The notes under the pieces: model-generated
What the model saw: only the letters and a program-made list of their open reading frames with translations
Told to the model about the DNA's origin: nothing
Databases searched by the model: none
Shown here: one piece after another, positions 24,406 through 34,395 of the stretch
How positions within the stretch are numbered: the stretch's first letter is position 1
How the letters are laid out: the number at the start of each line of letters is the position of its first letter
NCBI GenBank assembly: GCA_903910385.1
Contig: CAIVZM010000051.1
Coordinates: 24,436 to 88,435, forward strand
Direction of reading: 5' to 3'
Source of the DNA: an uncultured Armatimonadota bacterium
GTDB taxonomy: Bacteria; Armatimonadota; Armatimonadia; Armatimonadales; Armatimonadaceae
DNA length: 64,000 bases
Made by a program: the position numbers and the translations under genes

Positions 24406-26133
24406 TTAGTTAGCGGTAAGCATTTCACGCGCGGTCTGGAGGACTGATTCAGAACGACGACCGCCCAGCATCCGCGCAATTTCTTCCACGCGCGTTTCCG
24501 GATCGAGCGCCGTGACGCCTACCAGGGTGCGCCCCAAACCATTTTTACCTTCCGTGCGCTTCTCGATGAAGAAATGTCGATCACCACGAGCGGCGATGGA
24601 TGCCAGATGGGTAATACAGAATATCTGCACATCCCGCGAAAGCGCAGCAAGCTTTTCCGCCAGCGCCACCCCGGTGCGTCCGCCGATTCCCGTATCGATT
24701 TCATCGAAAATCAGCGTAGGAACGGCGTAGGTTCGCGATAGGACTGACTTCAAAGCGAGCATTACACGAGAAATTTCACCACCGGAGGCGATTTTCGCCA
24801 GCGGCTTCAGAGGTTCGCCGGGATTGGGAGAGATCAGGAATTCAATGTTGTCCGCCCCGTTGCCGTTAGGCTCTCGTGGTTCGATCGACACCGCGAATCG
24901 CGTCGCCGTCATCGCGAGATCCGCAAGCTCGCTTTTAACCGCTTTCGCGAACGGTTCCGCCGCCTTTTTCCGAACGGCGGTAAGCGCGGCGGCGCGACGG
25001 GCAAGCTCTTCTCGCGCTTTCGTTACCGCTTCCTGCAGTTCAGCGACCCGCGTTTCAGCGTTTTCCAGAGTATCCAGCCGCGCTCCGATCTCCTCCCGAT
25101 AGCGTAGGACATCTTCAACGGTCTCGCCGTACTTCCGCTTGAGCGTTTTGAGCGTATCGAGCCGGGTCTGAATCTCTTCTAAACGTTCTGCATTGAACTC
25201 GATACCGTCACGGTAAGCGCGAACTTCACGGGCGGCATCCTCGGCGGCGTAGAGGGCGTTTTGCAAGACTTCCAGTAACGGCGTCAGTTGCTCATCCCAT
25301 TTGACCGCATGCTCGATTTCCGTTACCGCCTTGCGTAACCCTTCTGTCGCGCCGCCCGTAACTACGGACGCCGCCGCTCGTCGTCCAGTACGTTCTCCTG
25401 TCTCTTCGGCGCCGCCCGCCAGTGCGCTGTAGGCGGTCGCTGATACCAGATGCAGTTTTTCGGCGCTCGCCAATCGTAACAGTTCGGCGCTTAAGGCTTC
25501 GTCTTCGTCAGGCTTCGGGGCGGCGGCGTCGATCTCATCACGTTGAAAAGCTAGCAAATCCAGATTTCGGGCGCGTTCACGGGCGTCCTGCTGCAGTTGT
25601 GTCAATTCACGGGATGCCGCTTGCGCCGCCTGATAGGCTTCCGCTACGGCGGTTTTCAGAGGAGTGATTTTCGCGCCCGCCCAGGAATCAAGAATTTCGC
25701 CATGATGCGACACATTCAACAGGGATTGATGCTGGTGTTGCCCATGGATATCGACGAGAGCGTCTCCGAGGATTTTGAGTATGCCGACAGTGCTTGGTCG
25801 TCCGTTGATCCGCACCGCTGATTTTCCGGCGACCGACAGCTCACGCGAAAGGATCAGAACGCCGTCTTCCACCTCGACTCCTGCCGTTTCGATCGCTTTT
25901 TGCAATCGATCATCCGGGGAATCAATGGTAAAAACCGCCTCTACACGGGTTTTTTCCGCGCCATGGCGTATCGCTTCCGCTCCCGTGCGCTCGCCCAGAG
26001 CCATTCCCAGAGCGTCCATCAGAATGGATTTTCCTGCGCCTGTTTCGCCGGTCAGCAGGTTAAGCCCCGCTCCGAAATTCAGACGCAATTTCTCCACCAG
26101 CGCAAAATTTTCGACAGAAAGTTCGGTCAACAT
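24406..26133 (-). CDS. recN: DNA repair protein RecN
   Basis: SMC-like ATPase that acts early in double-strand-break repair. The 575-residue protein starts MLTELSVENFALVEKLRLNFGAG, with Walker A GETGAGKS (residues 29-36). It has a long coiled-coil middle (about 150-400) rich in Glu, Ala and Arg, then the ABC signature KIASGGEISRVMLALKS and Walker B PTLIFDEIDTGIGG with D-loop and CITHLASIA. Length is normal. A TATAAT occurs about 60 nt upstream (near 26199), so this gene has a leader. No LexA-type box was recognised in front of it. Confidence 0.96.
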   Translation of the reverse strand: MLTELSVENFALVEKLRLNFGAGLNLLTGETGAGKSILMDALGMALGERTGAEAIRHGAEKTRVEAVFTIDSPDDRLQKAIETAGVEVEDGVLILSRELSVAGKSAVRINGRPSTVGILKILGDALVDIHGQHQHQSLLNVSHHGEILDSWAGAKITPLKTAVAEAYQAAQAASRELTQLQQDARERARNLDLLAFQRDEIDAAAPKPDEDEALSAELLRLASAEKLHLVSATAYSALAGGAEETGERTGRRAAASVVTGGATEGLRKAVTEIEHAVKWDEQLTPLLEVLQNALYAAEDAAREVRAYRDGIEFNAERLEEIQTRLDTLKTLKRKYGETVEDVLRYREEIGARLDTLENAETRVAELQEAVTKAREELARRAAALTAVRKKAAEPFAKAVKSELADLAMTATRFAVSIEPREPNGNGADNIEFLISPNPGEPLKPLAKIASGGEISRVMLALKSVLSRTYAVPTLIFDEIDTGIGGRTGVALAEKLAALSRDVQIFCITHLASIAARGDRHFFIEKRTEGKNGLGRTLVGVTALDPETRVEEIARMLGGRRSESVLQTAREMLTAN

Positions 26134-26242
26134 AATCGGTCGGCGACATCGGGACTTGCAGTGGCGGACGCTTGTACACGCCCTATTTCACCTGCTCTAA
26201 TTATATCCGGCGTAACGGCACAGATGCAAATGATTGTTTGCT

Positions 26243-27091
26243 TCACTCGGAAGCGCCCGCCTGATGCAGAAGGGGAATGAGGGCGGTAAGATTGCCTGCT
26301 GTCGCCAGGGCGAGGGCGGTCTCCCCCTGTTTATTTTTGACCCGGGCATCTGCACCCGCCTGCAACATCAGGGACGCCGCTTCGACATTTGCGGCGCGAC
26401 AGGCGGAAATCAAGGCAGTATCGTCTTCCTTGCTACGCGCGTTCACCTCCGCGCCTACTTCGATCAAGCGACGGACGAATAAGATCTTCTGTGAAGGAGC
26501 CGCCATCAGGGGCGTCTCTCCTGTGACTAGTCGGGCATTGACATTTGCGCCGCGACTCAGCAAGTCTTCCATCATCCCGTAATCGCCGTTCGCGATCGCC
26601 CACAAAAGCGGCGTTCCCTGTGATGTATCCGCAGGATTGACATTGGCGCCCCGTTGAATAGCATCCCGTATCGAGGCAAAGTCCCCCTTCGTCATTGCCG
26701 CCAGTAATTGCTGATCGGGAGTCAGATTGGGGTTAGCGGGCGGAGCGGGAGCGATAGGCGTCGCCGTAACCGCAGGAGGTGCGGCGGTATTAGCGGCAGG
26801 AGCAATTGACCTGGTCGTTGGCGGCGGCGCCAGCAACTGTCGTCGGCTCAATATATCGCTTACACTAACGGGATTGGTGGAAAGGATAGGAGCGGCATTG
26901 ACACTCGACCCTTTTTCCAGCGCTGCGTTCGGTAGAGGAAGCGGAGCGTTGATACCAGAAGGAGTAATCTGCCCTATGGAAGGCGTTACCGGTCGGCTGA
27001 GTGTTGCCAGTAACACGCCCAGCGCCGCAAAGACAATGATTGCAGCCCCTGCTAGCAAGGCGAACCCTTTTGTCCCGAACCCGTTTTCCAT
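26243..27091 (-). CDS. Membrane-anchored ankyrin-repeat protein
   Basis: The 282-residue protein has an N-terminal membrane segment (FALLAGAAIIVFAALGVLLATL), a proline/alanine/threonine-rich linker (about residues 30-130) and three to four ankyrin repeats at the end (for example GANVNPADTSQGTPLLWAIANGDYGMMEDLLSRGA and GADARVKNKQGETALALA). Ankyrin arrays mediate protein-protein contact; the topology suggests an extracytoplasmic or periplasm-facing adaptor, though that is inference. ATG 27091 follows TATACT by six nt; an in-frame start at 27127 lies upstream of that hexamer. It is next to a pentapeptide-repeat gene, another repeat scaffold. Confidence 0.85.
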   Translation of the reverse strand: MENGFGTKGFALLAGAAIIVFAALGVLLATLSRPVTPSIGQITPSGINAPLPLPNAALEKGSSVNAAPILSTNPVSVSDILSRRQLLAPPPTTRSIAPAANTAAPPAVTATPIAPAPPANPNLTPDQQLLAAMTKGDFASIRDAIQRGANVNPADTSQGTPLLWAIANGDYGMMEDLLSRGANVNARLVTGETPLMAAPSQKILFVRRLIEVGAEVNARSKEDDTALISACRAANVEAASLMLQAGADARVKNKQGETALALATAGNLTALIPLLHQAGASE

Positions 27092-27097
27092 ACAGAC

Positions 27098-27103
27098 AGT
27101 ATA
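27098..27103 (-). promoter_or_regulatory. -10 hexamer for leaderless ankyrin gene
   Basis: TATACT on the minus strand, six nt (GTCTGT) before ATG 27091; no ribosome site. Confidence 0.5.
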
Positions 27104-27162
27104 TTTCCCCTTTTGATGAAAAACCATACTTGTTTAAAAGGTAAATTTTTAAATGTTTATTA

Positions 27163-27789
27163 TTAACCGGATCGGACGTTATCTTCCTCAATGCGAACGC
27201 CGTAACATTGCGCCAGTTGTATCGCCTGCGCGATATCGAAACGCACTCCCTTGAGATTCCACGTTCGCAAATCCACTTTATCCAGAATGGCGCCGCGAAA
27301 ATCCGCTCCCGTCAGGTCTGCATCCCGAAATTCGGCACGAGTCAGGTCTGTATCGCGGAAATCCGTATTCTTCAGACTTGTAGCATAAAAGTCAGATTCG
27401 ACCAACTTCAAGCCTTGAAAGCTTATTTTATCGAGTTTTTGTCGTCGCAAGTTCACCCACGACCAGTCTCCGTTGGAGATAGTGATGCCGCTCAAGTCAG
27501 CATCCAGAAAATCAGCCCCGAGCAAACGGCAATCCGTAAAAGCGGCGACAAAGAAATAGGTTCCCCGGAAAACGCTACTGGAAAAAGAGGAGCCACGGGC
27601 GGAGAAGGCGTTCATTTGGGCTCCGCTGAAATTACACTCTTCGAAATGGCATATCTCGACCAGCGCTTCGCTCAGAATGGCGTCGACAAAACGGCAATGC
27701 TCAAAGGAACAGCGACGAAAAACAAACTCCGAAAAATCGCGTTCGCCAAAATCCTCATCCTGAAAGGATTTATCTTCCCATATTTCCAT
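27163..27789 (-). CDS. Pentapeptide-repeat protein
   Basis: The 208-residue protein is built of A(D/N)LxX-type five-residue repeats, clearest in residues 95-185 (ADFLDADLSGITI, DFRDTDLTRAEFRDADLTGADFRGA), which fold as a right-handed quadrilateral beta-helix. The N-terminal third is a more divergent series with phenylalanine and cysteine (FRRCSFEHCRFVDA, CHFEECNFSGAQ). Some family members mimic DNA and protect gyrase (Qnr, MfpA), but most have no known role and this one shows no diagnostic feature. It lies 44 nt after fhs with AGGA upstream and may be co-transcribed. Confidence 0.88.
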   Translation of the reverse strand: MEIWEDKSFQDEDFGERDFSEFVFRRCSFEHCRFVDAILSEALVEICHFEECNFSGAQMNAFSARGSSFSSSVFRGTYFFVAAFTDCRLLGADFLDADLSGITISNGDWSWVNLRRQKLDKISFQGLKLVESDFYATSLKNTDFRDTDLTRAEFRDADLTGADFRGAILDKVDLRTWNLKGVRFDIAQAIQLAQCYGVRIEEDNVRSG

Positions 27790-27833
27790 TTTCGGTTATC
27801 CTGACTATCCGCGATATCACACTCTCCGCAGGG

Positions 27834-29513
27834 TCAGGACAATCCGGTAATGTCACCCTGAAGATCGACATCGATCTGGAAAGCGGCAGGGTTCTTCGGC
27901 AGACCCGGCATTGTCAGTAGCGTCCCAGCGTAAGCGACAACAAAGCCCGCGCCGGCGGAGAGTTTGATATCGCGGATGGTCAGAACATGACCGGACGGCG
28001 CCCCACGCTGTTCCGCATTATCGCTGAACGAATACTGAGTCTTGGCGATACACACCGGCAGAGAGCCATACCCGCGCTTGCGAAGATAGGCGAGACGGTT
28101 TGCGGCGGTGGGCAGGAATTCCACCCGCTCTGCACGGTAGATTTCGCGGGCGACCGTCTCTATTTTCGTTTTTAGTGAAGCGCTGTCCGGGTACAGGAAT
28201 CGGAAATCCGCCGGGGTTGTTTCCAACGTTCGCCGAACCAGATGCGCCAGATTTTCCGCGCCTCTCCCGCCTTCACCCCAGACATTCGCTAATTCGACCG
28301 GAAGATCGGAGGCATCACAGAGTCGCCGTAAAGCGGTTATTTCCGCCTCAGTATCCGCCGAAAACTGATTGATGGCGACAACCACAGGCAGACCATATTT
28401 TTTCAGGTTCTCCGCGTGACGGGCAAGATTGGCGAATCCCGCCTCCAATGCAGAGACGTTTTCCGTCTTTAATTCAGTCAGCGGAACTCCGCCGTGCATT
28501 TTCAGAGCGCGAATGGTGGCGACAAGGACAGCCATGTCCGGTTTCAAGCCCGATTGCCGCATTTTGATATCGAGAAACTTCTCCGCGCCTAAGTCCGCGC
28601 CGAAACCCGCTTCCGTCACGCAGACTTCGCCCAGAGAAAGGGCGAGTTTGGTCGCCAGAACCGAATTACAGCCATGAGCGATATTGGCGAAGGGGCCGCC
28701 GTGCAGAACCACCGGGTTATGTTCCAGCGTCTGCACCAGATTGGGGAGAAGAGCGTCCTTCAGGAGTGCGGTCATCGCGCCGACCGCGCCCAGTTCGCCT
28801 GCAGTGACAGGCTCATTGTCCGTATTCGAGCCGATAACGATGCGGGCGAGGCGCAATTTCAAATCTTCGAGATTTTCGGAGAGGCACAAAATCGCCATGA
28901 TTTCCGACGCCGCCGTAATTTCGAAGCCCGTTTCACGCGGGATGCCTTCTGATTTTCCGCCTAATCCGGTGATGAGATTGCGCAACGCCCGATCGTTCAT
29001 ATCCAGACAGCGTTTCCAGGTCACAGAGCGCGGTTCGAGATGCAACGCGTTACCGGATTGCAGATGGTTATCGATCAACGCGGCAAGCAGATTGTTGGCG
29101 GCGGTAATCGCATGAATATCACCGGTAAAGTGCAGGTTGATATCCTCCATAGGAATCACCTGCGACCACCCGCCACCTGTCGCGCCGCCCTTCTGCCCGA
29201 ATACTGGACCGAGGGATGGTTCCCGCAAAGCGGCGACGCAGGCGACGCCGATTCGGTTCAGTCCCTGCGCCAGTCCGATAGATGTGGTGGTTTTGCCTTC
29301 GCCCGCTGGCGTCGGAGTGATTGCCGTAACCAGGACAAGCTTTCCGCGTCGAGCGGTCGGTTCGTCGAGGCGTTGCATCAACGCTTCCCGTGTCACTTTC
29401 GCTTTGTAGCGTCCGTAAGGTTCCAGATCATCGGGCGTCAGACCCACCGTCGCGGCGATTTCCGTGATGGGGAGAGGAGTAACAGAACGAGCGATTTCAA
29501 TATCTGTCGGCAT
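27834..29513 (-). CDS. fhs: Formate--tetrahydrofolate ligase
   Basis: Makes 10-formyl-THF from formate, ATP and THF, feeding purine and fMet synthesis. The 559-residue enzyme has the nucleotide-binding loop TPTPAGEGKTTTSIGLAQ (66-83), GGGWSQVIPMEDINLHFTGD for the substrate site, and TEAGFGADLGAEKF, all family signatures. Start set at ATG 29513: the frame is open for 45 more codons, but that part has no homology-like character and TACAAT lies six nt before this ATG. A dedicated acetogenic (Wood-Ljungdahl) neighbourhood is not seen, so a biosynthetic one-carbon role is likely. Confidence 0.96.
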   Translation of the reverse strand: MPTDIEIARSVTPLPITEIAATVGLTPDDLEPYGRYKAKVTREALMQRLDEPTARRGKLVLVTAITPTPAGEGKTTTSIGLAQGLNRIGVACVAALREPSLGPVFGQKGGATGGGWSQVIPMEDINLHFTGDIHAITAANNLLAALIDNHLQSGNALHLEPRSVTWKRCLDMNDRALRNLITGLGGKSEGIPRETGFEITAASEIMAILCLSENLEDLKLRLARIVIGSNTDNEPVTAGELGAVGAMTALLKDALLPNLVQTLEHNPVVLHGGPFANIAHGCNSVLATKLALSLGEVCVTEAGFGADLGAEKFLDIKMRQSGLKPDMAVLVATIRALKMHGGVPLTELKTENVSALEAGFANLARHAENLKKYGLPVVVAINQFSADTEAEITALRRLCDASDLPVELANVWGEGGRGAENLAHLVRRTLETTPADFRFLYPDSASLKTKIETVAREIYRAERVEFLPTAANRLAYLRKRGYGSLPVCIAKTQYSFSDNAEQRGAPSGHVLTIRDIKLSAGAGFVVAYAGTLLTMPGLPKNPAAFQIDVDLQGDITGLS

Positions 29514-29519
29514 GGTCGC

Positions 29520-29525
29520 ATTGTA
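29520..29525 (-). promoter_or_regulatory. -10 hexamer for leaderless fhs
   Basis: TACAAT on the minus strand, six nt (GCGACC) before ATG 29513; a TTCACG lies 18 nt further upstream as a weak -35. Confidence 0.5.
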
Positions 29526-29632
29526 GCATACAGGGCTATGGCGCGTGAATAGGGATGACATTACGTTCGGACGCCTGCCGGGTCCGCAGAATACGGGAAA
29601 CAGCGCTTCCGGAAGAATGTATACTGAGGAAA

Positions 29633-30460
29633 GTGGAGAACCGGACAATCAACAATATGACGGAAGCAAAGCAATACGGGGACGTCGCGGCTATTTATGA
29701 CACTCTTATGGAGGATGTGCCACATCCTGCATGGTTAGCGCGAATCGAACGCGAAGCGATAAAGCGCGGTAAAAATCTCGATTCCGCTTCCGCTCTGGAT
29801 ATCGCCTGTGGCACCGGCATCGTCACTGAGCTGCTCTGGTGGCGCGGTTACCGTCCTCTGTACGCTTTTGACATTTCTCCTGCGATGGTCGCTATCGCTG
29901 AGACGAAAGCTTTTTCCTGGGGCAAGCGCGACATCAACGGCGAGGGGAGACCTCATTTTTCAGTACAGGATGCCGCAGAACTGGACATGAACGGAATGAC
30001 GTTCGATCTACTGATCAGTCTGTTTGACTCGATCAACTATATTCTCGATCCGGCGCGATTGAAACAGGCGTTTCACCGTCTGTACGCCCATACCACTCCC
30101 GGCGGTCTGCTCGCCTTCGATATGAACTCCCGCTATGCTCTTGCGGAGGGACTCTTTACGCAATCCAACTGGGTCGGCCCGCTCTGGCACGACTGGCGCT
30201 CCTCTTACGATGCGGCGACGGAAATCTGCCGGATCGAAATGGACTTCTGGATAGACGACGAAACCACTAAATCGACGCGCCATTTCAAGGAGCTTCATAT
30301 TCAACGCGCCTATGATGCCAGAGACATTCTTCAATGGCTGACGGAAGCGGGTTTTGTTCGCCCCGCCGTGTTCGGTAATTACGGCGAACGCGCCCCGAAC
30401 GCCAAATCGGACAGGCTTCTGTTCTTTGCAGAAAAAGAGTCTTTGCCGACGCCGTTTTAA
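29633..30460 (+). CDS. Class I SAM-dependent methyltransferase
   Basis: The 275-residue protein has motif I ALDIACGTGIVTELL, an acidic loop after YAFDISPAM, and FDLLISLFDSINYILDPARLKQAFHRLY with TPGGLLAFDMNS, typical of Methyltransf_25-type small-molecule methyltransferases. Two starts are possible: GTG 29633, which has GAGGA and TATACT-N7 upstream, or ATG 29657 eight codons later. I prefer GTG because of its ribosome site and promoter. It diverges from fhs. The substrate is not inferable. Confidence 0.82.
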   Translation: MENRTINNMTEAKQYGDVAAIYDTLMEDVPHPAWLARIEREAIKRGKNLDSASALDIACGTGIVTELLWWRGYRPLYAFDISPAMVAIAETKAFSWGKRDINGEGRPHFSVQDAAELDMNGMTFDLLISLFDSINYILDPARLKQAFHRLYAHTTPGGLLAFDMNSRYALAEGLFTQSNWVGPLWHDWRSSYDAATEICRIEMDFWIDDETTKSTRHFKELHIQRAYDARDILQWLTEAGFVRPAVFGNYGERAPNAKSDRLLFFAEKESLPTPF

Positions 30461-30564
30461 ATCGTTATTTCAAGCCGCCATTGCGCTCAGAATAGACAGC
30501 GCCTTTCCGGTACAATAATAAAGTACGTCTATCCGTATACTCGTGAGGTCTCTCGTTAAAAGTC

Positions 30565-32550
30565 ATGCACTTTCGTTTCACTGTGCGATTCTCAACACGA
30601 TTCGCTGTACGCAATGTCGCTCGTTATGCCTTCATAGTTGTCATTTCCTGCCTTGCGCTCTACGGTTGCACGCCTGCAACCACCGAAAATCTGGAGACAA
30701 CTCCGCCGGAAACTGTGAAAGAAACGAAAGATCGTAGCGCCGGGGCGTTCGCTGATCTTGATCCCTGGGTCTTAAAAACGACGGATCCGGTCGCAGCGCG
30801 GGGCAATCACGGCATCTTTCTGGGAAATGGCTATATCGGAGTAACGCCGGGAAGCGCCGGCGGGGCGGACAAGGACGCTCGCTTTTTCGTGGCGGGAGTT
30901 TATGACGAAAAGGAGAATCTCAAAGCGCTTCCGGATGCCCCCTACCTTTCTCTCCCACAACAGACCAGCGCTACTCCTTACTCACAGACATTGAACCTGA
31001 GAACAGGCATTTTACAGACGAAGCAGGCTTTTTATCAGGCGGAGTCGTTTGTCAGTGCAACGAACCCGTATCTCTGGGTACAACGCCTGACCGGATCGGG
31101 GGATAAAGAGGACAAAAAGATAGGAGCGTCGGAGGCCCCACGAGTGACGAAAACCCAAGCTAACGGCGTTACTGTCGCCGTAGCGGTTGCTCAGCAACGC
31201 CCTGTCGACATCGATAACCTTACCCGCTATGTTGCGGTCTATACCTCACGTGATGGCGGCGATCCATCAGCGAAGGCGCTTGCCGAGGTCAAACGGGCGA
31301 TGACGGCGGGTTACGAATCCGTGCGAGAAGCGCAGGAAGCGGAATGGAAAAAACGCTGGGCGAGCGCCGACATTCAGATCGAAGGCGACCCTGAAGCGCA
31401 ACAACTCATCCACAAATTGATGTTCGACCTTTTGCAATCGACGCGTATCGGTGGGGACGATTCTATCGCGCCCGAAACATTGTCAGGCGAATTTTACAAG
31501 GGGCATATTTTCTGGGACGCCGAAATCTGGATGTTCCCTGCCCTGCTGGCGCAACATCCCGATCTAGCGAGGACGATTCTCGACTACCGGTTCAAGTATC
31601 TATCACAGGCTCAAGAGCAGGCGAAGGCGCAGAGCGGGGCGGGAGCGGACTTTCCATGGGAATCGGCGGCGAGTGGCAAGGAAGTCGCGCCGGGCGGATT
31701 TTCGAAGGGAAGGCATGTGACGGCAGGAGTCGGTTGGGCGGTGTGGCAGTACTATCTTGCGACCAACGACAAAAAGTGGCTGACAGAGCGCGGCTTGCCT
31801 CTACTCTCGAATATCGCTGATTATTTTGTCCGTCGCGCAACCAAGAACCCGGCGACGGGCGAGTATGAAATCAAAGGCGTCTTCGGTCCAGATGAAAATA
31901 AAGGCGAGTGTGACAATAATACTTACACGAATGCGATGGCGAAGAATGTCCTGACCTATGCGACGAACGCCGCAGACATCGTCGGCAAGTCAGCGAACCC
32001 GCAGTGGAAGGCTGTCGCGGACAAACTCAAACTCCCCTTCGATAAGGCGAAGGGCTACTACCTGGCGCGGGACGCCGATAAAGGCGAGAAGACGAAACAG
32101 GCGGACGGGGAGTTATTGCTCTGGCCGGCGAAACTCGCGATGGATGCAAAAACCGCCGCCGCCACCTTCGATTTCCATAAAGAGCGTCCGATCAAAAACG
32201 GTCCCGCCATGACCGATTCGATCCATGCCCTGATTGCCGCAAGGTTGGGTCGCGCCGATGAGGCGGAAAAAGATTTCCGCGAATCGTATCGTCCTTTTGT
32301 CCGAGGGCCGTTCCTGCTCTTTTCCGAAAAACGCTCTCTGGATCGGTGCGTCTTCACAACTGGCGCAGGCGGCATCCTGCAAAGTGTCCTGTACGGATTT
32401 GGCGGTCTCGACTTTTCGGAACCGGGTGGGTTGATCAAAGCGCCGGTCGCTCTACCTCCCTCCTGGAAAAAACTGACTATCACTGGCATCGAATGGAAAG
32501 GGAAACGCTATACGCTGACAGTCACGCCGGAAGGCAGAACGCTGAAGTAA
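30565..32550 (+). CDS. Glycoside hydrolase family 65-like lipoprotein
   Basis: The 661-residue protein has a signal peptide with lipobox ALYGC (Cys35), so it is probably membrane-anchored outside the cytoplasm. The body resembles GH65 (trehalases, maltose/kojibiose phosphorylases, glucosylgalactosyl-hydroxylysine glucosidase): FWDAEIWMFPALLAQHP near residue 315 and VFGPDENKGECDNNTYTN, where Glu444 fits the general acid. The N-terminal beta-sandwich domain is shorter than usual (a gap around residues 175-215), and the C-terminal beta domain ends in GIEWKGKRYTLTV. Likely role: hydrolysis of an alpha-linked disaccharide outside the cytoplasm. No phosphorylase partner or sugar transporter lies near. 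Confidence 0.85.
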   Translation: MHFRFTVRFSTRFAVRNVARYAFIVVISCLALYGCTPATTENLETTPPETVKETKDRSAGAFADLDPWVLKTTDPVAARGNHGIFLGNGYIGVTPGSAGGADKDARFFVAGVYDEKENLKALPDAPYLSLPQQTSATPYSQTLNLRTGILQTKQAFYQAESFVSATNPYLWVQRLTGSGDKEDKKIGASEAPRVTKTQANGVTVAVAVAQQRPVDIDNLTRYVAVYTSRDGGDPSAKALAEVKRAMTAGYESVREAQEAEWKKRWASADIQIEGDPEAQQLIHKLMFDLLQSTRIGGDDSIAPETLSGEFYKGHIFWDAEIWMFPALLAQHPDLARTILDYRFKYLSQAQEQAKAQSGAGADFPWESAASGKEVAPGGFSKGRHVTAGVGWAVWQYYLATNDKKWLTERGLPLLSNIADYFVRRATKNPATGEYEIKGVFGPDENKGECDNNTYTNAMAKNVLTYATNAADIVGKSANPQWKAVADKLKLPFDKAKGYYLARDADKGEKTKQADGELLLWPAKLAMDAKTAAATFDFHKERPIKNGPAMTDSIHALIAARLGRADEAEKDFRESYRPFVRGPFLLFSEKRSLDRCVFTTGAGGILQSVLYGFGGLDFSEPGGLIKAPVALPPSWKKLTITGIEWKGKRYTLTVTPEGRTLK

Positions 32551-32611
32551 TCAGCGCCCCGGTTGCCTTTGATCGTCCGTCCCGGCTATAATTCAAGGGG
32601 AGCAATTTTTT

Positions 32612-34063
32612 ATGCGGCGCACGAAAATCGTCTGTACGCTGGGACCTGCCATTGATGGATCGGATCAGATTCGTCAGTTAGCGGAAGCGGGAATGGATGT
32701 TGCCCGCTTCAATTTTTCCCACGGGACATTCGACGAACATCAGGAACGTTACGACGCGGTGCGTGCGGCTTCGGCGGCGCTCGGCAAACCTATCGCCGTG
32801 TTGCAAGACCTCTGTGGCCCCAAAATCCGCATTGGTAATGTCGCCGCAGGAACCAGACTTCGCAAAGATTCCCAGTTTGTCCTGACCTCAGACGATATTC
32901 CCGGCAATGAGGAACGCGCTCATCTTGCCGTACCCCAAATGTTTGCGGCGGTTTCTGTGGGAAATCATCTCCTGCTGGACGATGGTCTTCTGGAACTGGT
33001 CATCGTGGAGAAAACCGCGACCGAACTGATTACCCGCGTCCTGATCGGCGGTTCGCTTGGATCCAAAAAAGGGATAAGCGCCCCCGGCGTTTCTCTGGAT
33101 ATCGACGCCGTTACCGAAAAGGATGCATCGGATGTGCGCTTCGGTTTGAAAATGGGCGTCGATTATGTGGCGCTATCGTTTGTCCGGAATGACCGCGATG
33201 TCGAAATCCTGCGCGGAATTATGAAAGATGCAGGACGCGTCGTTCCTATTATTGTCAAGATCGAGCGGGCGGAAGCGGTGCATAATCTGGAGGAAATCCT
33301 GCGTGTCTCCGAAGGCGCGATGGTGGCGCGAGGCGACATGGGAGTCGAGATGCCCGTTGAGGAAGTCCCGATGGCGCAGAAGCGGATTATCCGTGCAGCG
33401 AACCGCCTGGGCAAGCCGGTCATCACCGCCACGCAGATGCTCGATTCCATGATCCGCAATCCCCGCCCCACCCGCGCCGAAGTCACCGATATTGCGAACG
33501 CCGTTATCGACGGTACAGACGCCCTGATGCTGTCCGGCGAGACGGCGGCGGGGGCGTACCCCTTTGAAGCGGTTCGCACTATGTCTCGCGTCGCTGAGCG
33601 TGCGGAACGCGAGATCGATTACAAGACACTATTTCGGGAGAAGGCGGCCGCCTTCGGCATCGAAAGCGTCACGGACGCTATCGGGGAAGCGGTAGCGCAA
33701 ATCGCTCAGGATCAGCAAGCGGTGGCGATCATTTGTTCGACCTCGACCGGAGGCAGCGCTCGCGCCGTCGGCAAATTCCGCCCTTCCTGCCCGATTCTCG
33801 CCGCAACCACCTCGCAGGATGCGTACCGCGCGATGGCGCTATACTGGGGAACCACGCCGCTACTGGTCAACATGCCCGCCGATACGGATCAGATGATCGT
33901 CAATGCGGTCGATGCCGCCACCGAAGGCGGCCACCTGCATAATGGCGACCTGATCGTCATCACCGCCGGAACCCCGATCGGCGTGCCGGGTAGCACCAAC
34001 CTCATCAAAGTGCATACGATGGGTCAACCCCTCCAGCAACCCCGCCATCCCGACGCCCCATAA
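32612..34063 (+). CDS. pyk: Pyruvate kinase
   Basis: Catalyses phosphoenolpyruvate plus ADP to pyruvate plus ATP. The 483-residue protein begins RRTKIVCTLGPAIDG and has ARFNFSHGTFDEH, the active-site signature IIVKIERAEAVHNLEEIL (catalytic Lys), MVARGDMGVEMPVEEVP for Mg2+ binding and ATQMLDSMI. The C-terminal allosteric domain is present (ICSTSTGGSARAVGKFRP). No PEP-utiliser extension is attached. ATG 32612 has AAGGGGAG upstream, and TATAAT (32587-32592) lies 19 nt before the ATG, so this is a conventional leader. Confidence 0.97.
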   Translation: MRRTKIVCTLGPAIDGSDQIRQLAEAGMDVARFNFSHGTFDEHQERYDAVRAASAALGKPIAVLQDLCGPKIRIGNVAAGTRLRKDSQFVLTSDDIPGNEERAHLAVPQMFAAVSVGNHLLLDDGLLELVIVEKTATELITRVLIGGSLGSKKGISAPGVSLDIDAVTEKDASDVRFGLKMGVDYVALSFVRNDRDVEILRGIMKDAGRVVPIIVKIERAEAVHNLEEILRVSEGAMVARGDMGVEMPVEEVPMAQKRIIRAANRLGKPVITATQMLDSMIRNPRPTRAEVTDIANAVIDGTDALMLSGETAAGAYPFEAVRTMSRVAERAEREIDYKTLFREKAAAFGIESVTDAIGEAVAQIAQDQQAVAIICSTSTGGSARAVGKFRPSCPILAATTSQDAYRAMALYWGTTPLLVNMPADTDQMIVNAVDAATEGGHLHNGDLIVITAGTPIGVPGSTNLIKVHTMGQPLQQPRHPDAP

Positions 34064-34395
34064 TCAAATACTTTCTAATGAAAAGATATCTCGGCGCCTG
34101 AAGGATACATCGCTAAGAATAGATGCTCCCCCTGATTCTCCTGATAGTTACTGTGTGACCACTTCCTCATCTTCAACATCCGTCGATGAATTCCATCAAA
34201 CAAATGTTTTTATCCGCTTCAGGACAGATATTCGGATTCGGGAGTACCGATTTTGGGAAAAGAAAATATGGTATCCCTGATTATTAATAGTTTTCAAAGG
34301 TAATATTTCTCACGGTGTTGCATGATGGCGCTATTTCATGTTATTATTTGGCAACATTCGACGGAACCAACAGTCAGTAACAGGCAACAGGATTT
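34064..34395 (+). other. Intergenic region with a candidate promoter
   Basis: About 330 nt with no convincing ORF and AT-rich in its second half. TTGCAT (34318-34323) and TATTAT (34342-34347), 18 nt apart, form a plausible promoter for the FtsB-like gene. I see no clear terminator for pyk here. Confidence 0.4.

Noticed and set aside
29514..29648. N-terminal extension of fhs by 45 codons
   Set aside because: It overlaps the promoter and the divergent methyltransferase gene's upstream region and has no Fhs-like sequence.
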